A DNA stretch of 64,000 nucleotides, taken from assembly GCF_907164915.1 (NCBI RefSeq), contig NC_061862.1:139119520-139183519 (forward strand). Direction: 5' to 3'. The DNA is from Impatiens glandulifera. Its lineage: Eukaryota; Streptophyta; Magnoliopsida; Ericales; Balsaminaceae. Positions within the stretch are counted from its first letter, which is position 1; every line of letters begins with the position of its first letter. Positions 33,281 to 45,110 of the stretch are shown here, in pieces. The notes under the pieces are model-generated. The model saw nothing but the letters and a program-made list of their open reading frames with translations. It made no database searches and was not told the DNA's origin. Position numbers and translations under genes: made by a program.

Positions 33281-34959
33281 ATATATATATATTATTTTTA
33301 GTATTCGACATGTAAGCATCTTTCTCTTATCCTATAATCAATTACTAATTAAATGAATAAATACACGTAAATAAGAAAACAATTCTCTAAAGTAGTACTA
33401 ACATAAATCAAATTATTTCTTTAAGAGATAATGGAGATTAGAACATCCTATCTACATGTCAAAAAGTAGTCATGCTAATATCACATCCCAACTTTTTCTA
33501 TCAGATAATGAGATTTGGTCGACTCACCCATAAGGAATGACGTTATATTTATAATTATAGAATAAATTAAAATAAAATCAACAATAATAATTTCAATTTC
33601 ATTCTTTATTTTAAAATAATAGTTACTTTATTTGTTATATATTGAATTATTAGGGACAGAGTTAAAAATGGAAGTATAGGGAATCGAACTTAATATAAGA
33701 AAAAAAAAGTAAAACCAAATTATGAGGACTTTTATTCTAAGAAAAAAAATAATGTATTTGAAAATAATTGAATTCACGAGAAATTATAGTTGTTTTAGAA
33801 TCGGTAATTGAATACAATTTAAGTTATTTAAATAATCAAAATTAAAAAAAAAATATTTCTTCTTACCTTCCTCACTCACATTATTTAATTTATTAATCAA
33901 AATATTGAAATACTTTTAATTTAATTTTTGTAATTTTATTATTATGTATTAATACCTTTAAATATTTTTTACTCAGAAATATTATTACTTCTCAAAATTA
34001 TTAATCATAATTCTTTTTCAAATATTCAAGATTTTTTCAAAAACTTTATCAAAATCAGGCCTATAAACTGTTTGGAAGCACTCTTAAATACATGTTAGCT
34101 ACCTAGGGGCAGTTGGGCCCAACTCCAACCCCATTCTCTCTCTGATGTACCAGGTGAATTTGTTTGATAAATGAGTAATTTCATTCTAATATAATTATTT
34201 TAAAATAATTATATTTAGGTAAAGAAATTAAAATTTTAAATATTTAAGTAAAATATATTGATACGTATAAATATATAATAAATAAAATTAATTATAAAAA
34301 AATAATAAATATTTTAATTAATAATTTAAATAATATAATTAATTAAATTATCAATTATCTAAGATTAAACAGATATATGTATATATAAATATTCTTCTCA
34401 ATTGAATGTCTTAATTGTGATTTGAAGAATTATTATTTTTTACAAAAAAATGACTTCTAAAAATATTTAATAATTTAATTTTAAATTCACAATAAATCAA
34501 GAAAACAAATCAACTACTTAAACTACACACTACCTCTACAGAAATAAATGATACTACCTCTACAGAAATAAATAAATTAAGAAATAAATGATAAACTCAT
34601 TTCAGTACTAAAATAAAACGTATATTTGGAGTGTTCTTAACATAACCATGACAATAATGACTTGTAATATTTTTTTTAAACGATTTAGTGTAATTCAATA
34701 AAAAAAAACTTAAAAGTAGGAGAATAGTTTGAGAGTTAAAGATCAAATTAAGCTAGCTTTTTAAAAAAAAAACATATAACATTTATATTATAATAAAAAA
34801 AGAAAAAAAAAATTAAAAAAATTTAACGTTATTTCATTAAAAAAAAGCTCAAAATTGAAAAAAATAGTCAAAATCAAAGCTAGGGAATTAAAACTAGACC
34901 ATCCCTAGTTTTGATTAAAAACTATATAATATCGAAACAAAAATGTATACGTAGACCAT
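33281..34959. other. AT-rich intergenic DNA
   Basis: No gene or clear element supported. A TACTACCTCTACAGAAATAAA segment is repeated once near 34528-34573. Confidence 0.5.
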
Positions 34960-36252
34960 TTATATAAAATTATTATTTTAAATAAATTTATACGTTTTTT
35001 TTGTAAAGAATTCAAGATTTGAGAAATTTTAACATCAATTTGAATGTTAAAAATATTTTAATAAAATATTATTTAAAAAATTTATAAAAAATGTATTTTA
35101 ATATTTTGAATTAATGGTAACAATAATGAACTTTTATGATAAAAAATTAAATAACATTTTAGATTTAACATATTCAAATTATAATTTAATTAAAGGAAAT
35201 CTCTATTTTAAACTAATTAAAAATAAATAATTAAAAAATTATTTATATGATTAAAGAGTGGTCACTTGATTTTTAATTTAAAATTAATAAACATCTTTAT
35301 ACGTGTATGAACGTAGTTTTATCATAGATACTGTTGAATTCGATATTTGGTGATACTCGGGAAAAATCTTTCACGCTATATTTCTGTACCCGTTAAAACA
35401 CGGTTTATTCCTTATAAAATTTTGATTATATCTTTGAAAATTTGGTTTTATTACGTTTTATTTAACCAGTTATTTTTCAAATTCTAGACATGTATATGTT
35501 TTTCTTGCATTTAAAATTATAAAATAATATTTAAATGCTACTACATACGATTGGTGTTGAGAATTATTTATGAAGGTACATTAAAAATATCGGTCTAAGG
35601 TATTATAATTTAAAAATAAATTCAAATAGACCTTTATCAAAATATATTTTATGAAAATATTCTAAAAATATTTTGAAATCGTTTTTTAAATATTTTTTCG
35701 ATTTTTATAAAAAAATAGTTAAAGGATTCTAATCGTTAAAAAATAATTAGTAATTAAAAAACCTAAATAAACAGACTCTTATGTAGGTGTCCGAGTAGAG
35801 AATCGAGTCGGACACGCAGGTCTAGAACGAATTTGGCTTGGGGTCAACTGGCTTGGGTACCCAATCAACGCGGAGGCTGAACTTTTCTGTCGCGCGCTGC
35901 TCCTCGATCACTGGTCGTTTCTAGCTGGTTTTCTCGGTCGAAAACCAAGCCAGACGAAAGTTCTTAGTCAGACGCCATGATTTCTCGGTCGGATGGCTTG
36001 TTTTCTTGGTCAAAAACTAAGCCAATGCAAAATCCCCTGTCAGACGCCAAGAACACCAACTATATGATTTGGGATTTTAATTGGAGCTTCCATCCTACTA
36101 TCTGAAGGCATGAAAAACTTCATATAATCTCAATGATCATTTTTAACATAATCCTAATATATCAATCGAACGGGAAAACGTTTAATTTGATTCGAACAGT
36201 TTTTGGGCAAAAAACAGAATTTGGGTTTTTGATATTCAATTCGATATAATGG

Positions 36253-38570
36253 TGTTGGGATCGTGATCGACGATGGAGACATGGGTCTCACAAAGTTGAA
36301 CGCTTATACACACTTCAGTTGATAATAACCCTGTTAGAGGTTGATTATCTAGTTTCTATTCTTCACAAGTCATCACAAACTCTTGAACCAAGTTCAAGTG
36401 CGGAAATTTTTGTTTCGACTTGAAGCAACACAACGAGATTAGAGTAATACAATAGGAAAGAACACACGATACAAAGGATGTTTATGGATGTTCGGAGATA
36501 AAGCTCCTATATCACCCCTTCTTTTCAACCTTGAGAAAGATATTCACTAGAAAATTTGCTTGAATACAACACTTGTACACAACCCAGTCGAAGAGGCAGG
36601 ACTTAGTTACTGCCTTCTTTCGAACTCCTAGCACACACTTTCTGTTGAACAAGAACAAATTCTGTCAACTTACAATGCTAACAAACTCGCATAGAATGGG
36701 TAGTATTGTAATACAACTTTAGAACTCTAGCACACTTGAAGGCTTTTAAGATTTGAGAGCTTGAAATAGTTGGTGGCAAAGATAAGATAGTATCTAGCTC
36801 GGTTGTCGTGTATGAGAAGATTGGCCTATGTCTTCTTAAGTAGGCAGGATATCAACAAATATATTTGATGCTCAACGGATATATTTTTGCTTCATAGAAC
36901 ATCAGTCTTGATCTTGATTGGTTGAGATTCAGAATAATACTTTAAATGAGATATCCTTTGATTTTGTCTGTACTTGGATGATAATAAGCCAAATTGTCAT
37001 TAATTAGATTATGATTTACGAGGAGCGTAAATCTCAGAAGCTTTGACTTGTTTTGATTCTTTTATCATATCTCTACTACTGTCAAAAAGGTCTTCATCAG
37101 TCATTGCACCCAAATGGAAACAAACTGCCTTGTCTATACAAAGCTGATATTTGTAGCTATCGGAAATGTGTTTATATAGTACCGAGGCTGATAGGTTTTG
37201 AGAGGCAAGAAGTGTACAGAAAACGCTTCTAAGTAAATATCGATTCTATTGAAAAACTAATTTCAATAAAATATCGGGAATTTACTTCTTATATAACCGA
37301 AGTTATATAATACCGGAAAATAAAAACCGGACACGTACTTTTCAAAATACCGATTTGTAAAAATACCGGACATGTGCTTTTCAAAATGCCGATTTGCAAA
37401 AATACCGGACGCATGCTTTGATATAATACCGATGTTAGAAAATACCAATTTGAGAAAATATTGGTTCCCGCTTCACAGAATACCGATATCGTAAAATTTT
37501 GATTCCTCTAAAATATCGATTTGGGAAAATACCAGTTTTGCTTTTGTAAAATACGCATATGTTACAAAACTGTAAGGTTTTGAAATACGCGATTGGACCG
37601 GCGGTCTAACCGGTCTGACCGCAAAACGGTGGAATAGGCGGTTCGCTTTTGACTTATATACGCTAACCTTTTGAACCGGTCATAATCCGGTCCGACCGGA
37701 CGGTTCAACTGGAAAATAGAGCTAGAAAATTCCGGTTAGAAAGGTTACCCTGTTCTGATGGATATGTGAGGAGAGGAGACTTAAGCTCCGATCTCAGCTC
37801 AAATCATTTTTCAGTAAGAGGATCAGATGTTTTCACTTCGTCTGATCAGATCAAAGTTAGTCGATCCTGTTAATCGATTCTATGTCGTCTTCCTTCGTCT
37901 GATCAGATCTGTTAAAGTTTAGTTGAACTTTGTCATTCTCCATGTGCTCCTTCGTCGGATTTTTATCTTTCCTCTAATAGATCTGTTAAGCTAAGATGGA
38001 GATTGAGCATAATCTTACCTTTGCTGGAAGATCAGACAATATAAAATCGTGAATCTTCGACCTGAATATGATATTTAGAGAGAGAGACAACAATGAGAGA
38101 GATGATAAGACAATAAATTAAAGTTAAAAAAATATAATAATGAAGACAACATTGGGGAAAGATGATAAGACAATAAATTAAAATTATAAAAATATAATAA
38201 TAGAGACAACAGTGGGAGTGGGGAAGATGATAAGACAATAAATTAAAATTAAAAAAATATAATAATGGTTAAGTTAAAAAGTAAAAGTTTAATATTTTGC
38301 AATTATAATTTATTAGTATTACTTTTAAATATTTTTTTTATTTATTGGTTTCGGTTCAACTAGTGGTTCAACCGGTTGGACCAGTCGGACCGAAGTTTGC
38401 CTAAAAAATCGGGTTGATAACCGAAACGGTTTTTAAAACCATGCAAAACTGATCTCACCTAATGTCGGTTACTTGTTTATAGAAAACCGATATTTAGAAT
38501 GCTGATTTCCTGTAAAACCGAACTTTGATACAATACCGATTTAATAAAAGGTCGAACAACTTTTTCTTCC
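36253..38570 (+). mobile_element. LTR-like insertion starting TGTTGGGATCGTGATCG, nested in copy B
   Basis: It interrupts sequence that is continuous in copy A. It starts with TGTTGGGATCG and contains TTTATGGATGTTCGGAGATA followed by GCTCCTATATCACCCC, a phrase typical of copia-type LTR regions. Its last third is rich in ATACCGATTT repeats, including a 39-bp unit repeated about three times near 37313-37420. The right border and a target duplication were not found. It is itself interrupted by the hAT element at 37573-38443. Confidence 0.45.
37573..38443. mobile_element. Non-autonomous hAT-type element, 871 bp, perfect 8-bp target duplication
   Basis: Flanked by CAAAACTG at 37565-37572 and again at 38444-38451. 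The ends are imperfect inverted repeats (TAAGGTTTTGAAATACG and, on the other strand, CATGGTTTTAAAAACCG). Subterminal GGTCTAACCGGTCTGACCG and CAACCGGTTGGACC motifs occur on both sides. Inside are a G/C-richer segment and a roughly 60-65-bp repeat (marker GATGATAAGACAATAAATTA at 38101, 38161 and 38226). No transposase frame is present. Confidence 0.85.
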
Positions 38571-40849
38571 GATTTTTTTTAATCTGCATAGGATTTAACA
38601 CAATTAAGTTCTTATTTAATAGATAATTACTACTACTAATTAATTATCTATTTTTAATTAACAATTTCTCATTTTTTGATTATTTAGAATAAATATTCAA
38701 AACTTGGTAATTTTATAACCGTTGGCTAATTATCCTAAGTTAATTAGTTAATTTTATCTAACAAAGGAACATACCAATAGCTTCCGTATACGTATTTGGA
38801 CCAAATAGAACCAAAATACGAATACTAGCTATTAGTTTTAACCAATTCAAAAACATGTGTTTTTCACATTTTTGGTTTTGGTATAAACATACTTCAAACC
38901 GATTGGAATTATCCAAAACTACTCTAACATCTTTTAAAAGGTGTTAGGAAGCTTTTTAAATTGTAATTCTTGAGTTAGAGATCAGGAAAAGAAACCCAAT
39001 TTTGAAAATTTTAAAATCAAATTTGGGTATTTTCGATTTAGCTTATTTATTCAAATTGATTTCGACAGAAACCTTTGAAATTATCTTAGGATCGAATTCA
39101 AATCAATAACACAAACAATTAATTAATATTCAAGACTAGTCGAACTGAAATGTAAACTTTTTAATTTGAATTTGTAAATTGAATTATAAAATGAATTAAA
39201 GTTTAATGTGAGTTGGAGAGCACTCATGAACTCTTTGTGAAACTTTGTGATGATCTAGAAATAAATCTTAGAGCGTTACAAAAAAATTCCAAAATTGTCA
39301 AAAGCTTGAGAAAATTTCATGTTGGATTTTATAAAGTTTGGATTGTAAATTCGGGATTTTGATCATTGCTTTCGTTTTGTCTAAGGAGAGCTATTTAAAA
39401 CCAACAAAGTCGATTGGATAATTAAGTGGTTCGAATTCAAGACAAAAGATCATTAATGGCTTTTGTCCTTATTCAATCATTCTCATCCAATTAGGGAATC
39501 ATTGCACTTATGATCATAGGTGAAATGATCACCATGTTAGGGTGATCATTTCAGCCTTTGAATCATCGAATTTGGTTGAGTATCGGTCAAGTTTTATTTT
39601 TTAAAAATCTAAAGTTTCGGTCGATTTTATCTAGTTAGTCGAAAGGAAAAATACAATCCTAAAATGTCATCATTTTAAGCCAAAGCGCAAACGCGTGTCT
39701 GGGTACAGTGTTTCGTCATTGTCTGTTGGCATTTAGGCATTTCATCTGCATTCGGGCTAACGACGTTGAGGCGCACGTTAGTTGATCCGATGATGCACGG
39801 AAGCGCTTAACTTCTATTGTAGCGGGCGACGCAATCTGTTGATATCCATTAGATAAGGCTTGGGCGCCCATCCGATGGTTGTGTGGTCTACTGTAATTGT
39901 TTCTTTTATTTCCCGTTGTACTGGATCATGACCATTTTCCAGCATTGGAACTTGTTTGAAATCAATTTTTCTTCACACTTTTTGCCTTTATTTTCATCTT
40001 ACAAAATATTTAAATAGACATACATGTTTATTTTGTCTATTTATTTTATTTTTTGTGATTTAAATGGATACAACTTTTATCTTAAATTATTTATTTAATT
40101 TATTTGAGCCCTTTTAATTAATTTGAGATAAAATTAATACAAGATTTATCTCAAATTATCTTATTTTGGTTATCTTTGCCTTTATTTTAATTAATTGGAA
40201 TTTAATTTATACAATAATTATCCAATTAATTATTTAATCTTGGTCTGGCCTTAATGTTTATTATTTTGAATTTATCTATTCAAAAATAATTATTTAATTC
40301 ATAAATTGGGTAGGTAAAATATTATTGCTTACAGAATGTCTCTCTCAAACCGAGTTTAAATACAACAAACTAGTTTTTTGAAAATGTGGGTTCGAGTCTA
40401 ACATATGGACAATATACCTTCTTGTCCAATTTTATAGCTCTACTATGAGGGTGATAGAAAGATAGAACTTGGAAGTGGTGTATGTCAGTGTCATCTTCAG
40501 GTTGATGTGTGATGTTTTTCCATGATTATAAATATTTCTTTTGGTAGTTCTCTTAACAAAGATTAACTTTTGACCAAGGATCGTCTTGATTTTTTATTCC
40601 TTTTATGGATCTTAACAAAATATCTGTATAAGTTAGCATATAGGATGATGGTACATAAATTACCATATATATTATTGAGAAATCAAATTTTATCTTGATT
40701 TTCCTTTGAATCAGATTATCTACGTCGGATGTATTATTTAGAACTTTTGGTCGATAGTATTTGATTAATGATTTATTTTTCCATTGGGATGATCATATAC
40801 AAATGGTCGTAATTAATGTCAATAAACAAAGTATGGTTTGCCATAAATA

Positions 40850-41699
40850 TCAATAAATTATGCACGTGAGTAAGTAACGTAGAGAGAGATCATGTATAGG
40901 TGATCGTAGTATCATATGTTTGATTTTAACGTGAATATTGATAAACTATTCACGTGAGTTACTAACAAGTAATGTTAATGGGAGATCGTGTATAAATGAT
41001 TAAAGTACTATCAACAAATAAGTTCAGATTTAACGTGAAAGCCGACAAACTTATGCATGTGAGTTACCAATAAGTAACGTTTAAGGCGATCATGTATAAA
41101 TGATCGTAGTTCTATCAAAATATATGTTTAACGTAAAAGTTGATAAATTTATTCACGTAAGTTACTAATAAATAACGTTGAGGGAGATCATGTATAAATG
41201 ATCATGGTATTATCAATAAATTTAACTTGAAAGTTGACAAACTTATTCACATGAGTTACTAATAAATAACGTTGTGAGTTACCAATAAGTAACGTTTAAG
41301 GCGATCATGTATAAATGATCGTAGTTCTATCAAAATATATGTTTAACGTAAAAGTTGATAAACTTATTCACGTAAGTTACTAATAAATAACGTTGAGGGA
41401 GATCATGTATAAATGATCGTGGTATTATCAATAAATTTAACGTGAAAGTTGACAAACTTATTCACATGAGTTACTAATAAATAACGTTGTGAGTTACCAA
41501 TAAGTAATGTTTAAGGCAATCATGTATAAATGATCGTAGTTCTATCAAAATATATGTTTAACATAAAAGTTGATAAACTTATTCACGTAAGTTACTAATA
41601 AATAACGTTGAGGGAAATCATGTATAAATGATCGTGGTATTATCAATAAATTTAACGTGAAAGTTGACAAACTTATTCACATGAGTTACTAACATGAAA
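40850..41699. repeat. Tandem satellite-like array with GATCAT-GTATAA-ATGATC palindromes (left part)
   Basis: The repeat contains GATCATGTATAAATGATC (6-bp stem, 6-base loop), a gap, TTAACGTGAAAGTTGACAAA, CTTATTCAC.TGAGTTACTA and AATAACGTT. Palindromes lie at 41098, 41186, 41303, 41401, about 41518 and about 41616. Alternating steps of about 98 and 117 bp give a dimeric unit of about 215 bp. The array resumes at 44241 on the other side of the CACTA-type insertion. Confidence 0.9.
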
Positions 41700-41939
41700 C
41701 ATTCACTAGTAAAAAGAGGGTCTTTCGCGACCAAAAAAATTATTGGTATAAGGATCAATTGACATTATAAATATAACACCGATTAGTTTGAAACCAATCG
41801 GTATTATATTCATAATATCGATTGTTCTTTATATCAATCGGTGAACGATTGTATATAACACTAATTGGCTTAAAAACCAGTCGGTACAACCCCATAAAAC
41901 ACCGCAAAATAAATGTCGCCATCTTTTGGCGCTTTTATG

Positions 41940-42088
41940 CAACATTATTTATGTCATACATTTATAAGGTGAAGGGGAAGAATAACGCATCTCTCTATCA
42001 TTGCATTTGGGGAAAGGTTTCAAGGCCTCATGGAAACTGCGGTATTGTTCGTGCTAAGTTCAAATCCAACATTCCCCCTAAATATATG
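41940..42088 (+). pseudogene. Captured exon of ribosomal protein eL33 (RPL35A)
   Basis: The translation includes SYIYKVKGKNNASLYHCIWG, KVSRPHGNCGIVRAKFKSN and IPPKYM. This matches the central conserved part of large-subunit protein eL33/RPL35A (family pattern: AYIYKAK, CIWGKVTRPHGNSG, VRAKFTSNLPPK). The exon ends at a perfect donor, GTAAGT, at 42089. The N-terminal third and the last few residues (the RVRVFMYPSNI end) are missing, so it cannot make a ribosomal protein. It lies inside a CACTA-type element, which indicates capture. Because a donor and intron-like DNA follow, the capture was at the DNA level rather than through spliced mRNA. Confidence 0.88.
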
Positions 42089-42485
42089 GTAAGTAATTGT
42101 ATACCTAATGAATTTTAATTTCATTAGACTTGAATATGTGAGAAAAAGAAAAGTATAATGTAATTTTTATATGAAATGAGATAAAGGGAGTACATGTTAA
42201 CACTACTGGTGTTGTCCCTCCATTGTGATGATTTCATATCAAAAACATGAAGTCAAGTTTCTCAAATGAGTTTTGGAGTCTTTTATTCTGTTTTGCAATG
42301 AAATTCCGAAATTTATTTACAATCTATTATTTTCTTATGAAGCTAGTTAATTGGTTAGTTTTCTTGTAAAAGTATGTTGTTGGGGTTAATTTGCAGTTAG
42401 GATTGAGATGGCTTATGTTCTCTCTGCAATGAGCGATAGTTTAGTTGTTACCTTGTTTCTAAACGACAAACCTTCTGTTGCATCT

Positions 42486-42880
42486 TTTGTTGCACTATTT
42501 TGATTTATTGGCATTATTTTGGGCTTGCTGCCTTATGTGAACAATGTTGGAAATATGGGCGGATTTATATCGGGTTTTCTTTTGGGATTTGTGCGGCTGT
42601 TTAAACCTCAACTTGGGGAAGTGACTTAAGGAAAAGGTGCTTTCTTTGAGTATGAAGTAAAATGTTCTTTGAGTCTTGGATCCTTTGTTTACTTTTGTTT
42701 TTGTTTTTCTATATGATTTAGGTTTGCTTGTTGTGTGCATAATGGTGGGGACTATTGTGGCTGTTTCTTGTGGTGTTAATATAAGGGAGTATTGTTGGTG
42801 GTGTAAATATTTAGAATGTGTTCCTTCCAAGTGGTGGAGATGTAATGGAGATCAAATGAAGTATGAGGTATTGATATAGT
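42486..42880 (+). pseudogene. Captured fragment of a plant rhomboid-like protein gene
   Basis: One frame reads FIGIILGLLPYVNN, GNMGGFISGFLLGFV and RLFKPQLGEV, then GAFFEYEVK. A second frame (about 42718-42862) reads VAVSCGVNIREYCWWCKYLE and CVPSKWW. This is the C-terminal third of plant rhomboid-like (RBL) membrane proteins, with the last helices and the YC.WC.Y..CVP tail. Stops at 42501-42503 and 42627-42629 and the frame difference show decay or an intron. At the position of the catalytic His motif (AHIGGF in active members) the fragment has NMGGF, as in proteins presumed inactive. It was captured in the same orientation as the eL33 piece. Confidence 0.8.
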
Positions 42881-43367
42881 GATTTTGGGATTAATAATTA
42901 ATACATGATTGAAAATGTTTATTCTAAATATGCATATGGGTGTGAGTACATGGCAATTGACACTGATTTGCATGAGTAATAGTGATAGGTATATGGACTC
43001 TCCATTCACTAATATATTGCAATCTAGAGTCTAGGATTTGTGTGATATGATATGATCCTCTCCTTGTTTAGGATTCTTCCTTTTCTTTCTTTCTTTGTAT
43101 AAGAATTTGTGACAAATGACATGCTCTTAGGTTATACAGGAGTTTAATTTGGCCATATACAACAGATTTATATAGTTAATGACATATAAATTAGACAAAA
43201 AAAAATAATATTATTTTATGATGTCTTGATTGCTTGTTCTACCTCTTCATTTGATGAAGATGATCAAAAATAAGAAGAAGATTAACCAGCCATAAGAAAA
43301 AGATTTTTTTTATTTGTAAAAAGTCTATGGTGATTGGTTAAATTACCAATCGTCATTGCCTTACTAA

Positions 43368-43943
43368 GAGCATCCCCATCCTTGTATCCATACATAGATA
43401 CAAATATGTGTCACATCAGCAGCCACATCACAAATAAATTATATCTCTCAATTTATATCTCTATTCCCCAACCATCTCAAGTACAATTGTGGTCCCACCA
43501 TCCACATCATCTAATTCATACAATATTTTTTAATTCAATAATTCAAGTAATCTTGTTTTATTTTTTATTATATTAATTTGTTTAAATTAATAAAACTAAT
43601 ATTTATAAATTATATTAAAAAATTAAAAAAAATCAATAATTTTTAAAAATAATTTAGGAAATTATCATCACAATAATACTTGAAAAAAATAGACTACTAA
43701 ATCATATTTTGTTAAATAAAAAATTAAATAAAACGGTTTATTTTTTAAAATTTTTAAATGTTTATTTTTTTTGTATAAAAAAGTGGGGGTGGGACCACTT
43801 TTTTTGACTTTTTCTCATTTGTACCCAGTAGCAAAACTTTGCTACTCAATTTTTTCTCTCCTGATTTGTACCCATCTCCCCATTAGTGTACCCAGGTACA
43901 AATTTTGTCCACATTAGATTTGTACCTACCGATGGGGATGCTC
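43368..43943. mobile_element. PIF/Harbinger-type (Tourist-like) MITE, TAA target duplication
   Basis: Starts GAGCATCCCCATCC and ends GATGGGGATGCTC. It is flanked by TAA at 43365-43367 and 43944-43946, the 3-bp TWA duplication of PIF/Harbinger elements. It is 576 bp long with no coding sequence. It is nested in the CACTA-type element, so it inserted later. Its borders are clean. Confidence 0.9.
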
Positions 43944-44240
43944 TAAGCATCACCTTTTAACCAATCGTCATAGCCTTCCTGAGCAGCACCGATTGGTTGA
44001 GTAAGCAGCACCGATTGGTTGAGTAACCAATTGTTATCACCGGTTGGTTATGAACCAATCGTTGTTACCGTAGAGGGTAACACCGAGAGAGAACTTTCCC
44101 TTGATGCCTTATAAAAGAGAATAGGATTCTACCGATTGAGACCGATTCGAGTAAAACCAATCAGTATAGGGTAATACCGACAGGTAACCATGGTAGTATT
44201 GATTGGTAAACCAGTCGGTATAGACCATTTTTTTACTAGT

Positions 44241-44753
44241 CATATAGAGCGATCATGAATACATGATCGTGGTACCATCAACAAATAAGTTTAACATGAA
44301 AATTTACAAACTTATTCACATGGGTTATTAACAAGTAACATTTAGAGCGATCGTGTATAAATGATCGTGATACTATCAATATATATATTTATTTTAACGT
44401 GAATGTTGACAAACTATTCAAATGAATTACTAACAAGTAACGCTTAGAGCGATCACGTATAAATGATCATGATACTATCAATATATAATTTTTTTTAAAA
44501 AATTAAAAAAGAACTAACATGACACCCCGCAACTATGGCCCTCCGCTTAAACTCACAATATATATGTTTATTTTAACATGAATGTTGACAAACTATTCAC
44601 GTGAGTTACTATCAAGTAGCATTTAGAGTGATAATGTATAAATGATCGTGGTACTATCAACCGATAGGTTTAACATGAAAATTAGTAAACTTGTTCACGT
44701 GAGTTATTATCAAGTAACATATGATGATCATGTATTAATGATCGGAGTACTAT
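44241..44753. repeat. Tandem satellite-like array, right part
   Basis: Continuation of the array at 40850-41699, with the same landmarks (GATCATGAATACATGATC, TTAACATGAAAATT, ATTCACRTGRGTTA and AAGTAACATTTAGAGCGATC). These units are more diverged than those on the left. A short unrelated segment (ACATGACACCCCGCAACTAT and following) interrupts it near 44515-44560. Confidence 0.85.
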
Positions 44754-45110
44754 TGTAACTCCCGGAAAAACCCCTTTGCATTGGTTTCCGTGAAAATCTC
44801 GAGATTCAAGAATTTCAACCTCGGTTTGCGTTTTAAGAATTTTTTTTAAATAAAACATTATTTTTAAAAGATTTATTGATTTCTCACAGATTTTAAAATT
44901 AATTTAAAAAATAATTAATTTTAAGATTTAATTTTAAATAATCTGAAAATTTATGATAATCAGAATACAATTTCATTTTTTTTAAAAAAAAATTAGTTTA
45001 AATTAATTAAACATAAATAATTTAAAAGATTATTTATTTTAAAATAGAGTTTTCAAAAATGTATTTTAAACATATTCCTTTTAGCTTTTTTCATTTTGTT
45101 TTTCTTTAAC
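44754..45110 (+). mobile_element. Long non-coding LTR-like repeat, copy C (start only)
   Basis: Starts TGTAACTCCCGGAAAAACCC exactly where the tandem array stops. It continues with ATCTCGAGATTCAAGAATTT and TCGGTTTGCGTTTTAAGAAT, as in copies A and B. Similarity fades after about 350 bases, so this copy is truncated. Its sharp junction with the array supports TGTAACTCCC as the true 5' end of the family. Confidence 0.6.

Larger units (their letters stand above)
34960..40400 (+). mobile_element. Long non-coding LTR-like repeat, copy B, with nested insertions
   Basis: Collinear with copy A at 26008-28850 but about 2.4 kb longer because another element lies inside (about 36253-38570). Shared landmarks are GGTGATACTCGGGAAA (about 35352), a TCGGTC-rich segment (35870-36010), ACCAATAGCTTCCGTATACG (about 38774), GTTGGAGAGCACTCATGAAC (about 39211), GATCATTAATGGC (about 39450) and GTTGAGGCGCACGTTAGT (about 39765). 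No gag or pol coding sequence is present. The end near 40330-40400 (GCTTACAGAATGTCTCTC) is a plausible LTR end but is not confirmed. Confidence 0.55.
41703..44240 (+). mobile_element. CACTA-type non-autonomous element carrying two host-gene fragments
   Basis: The ends are CACTAGTAAAAA (41704) and, inverted, TTTTTTTACTAGT (ending 44240). The subterminal regions on both sides are full of CCGATTGGT / ACCAATCGGT motifs, as in En/Spm elements. It lies inside the tandem array (40850-44753). A likely 3-bp duplication CAT (41700-41702 and 44241-44243) restores array sequence if one extra T belongs to the left end. Inside are a ribosomal protein eL33 exon (to 42088), a rhomboid-like fragment (42486-42880) and a nested Harbinger-type MITE (43368-43943). 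There is no transposase frame, so movement would have required enzyme from elsewhere. Confidence 0.8.

Noticed and set aside
41822..42118. A 98-codon open frame as a functional ribosomal protein gene
   Set aside because: Only the central eL33 exon matches; the first 40 or so residues are CACTA subterminal sequence and the frame reads through the splice donor.
42495..42830. Minus-strand open frame opposite the rhomboid fragment
   Set aside because: No family features; it is a shadow of the captured plus-strand sequence.
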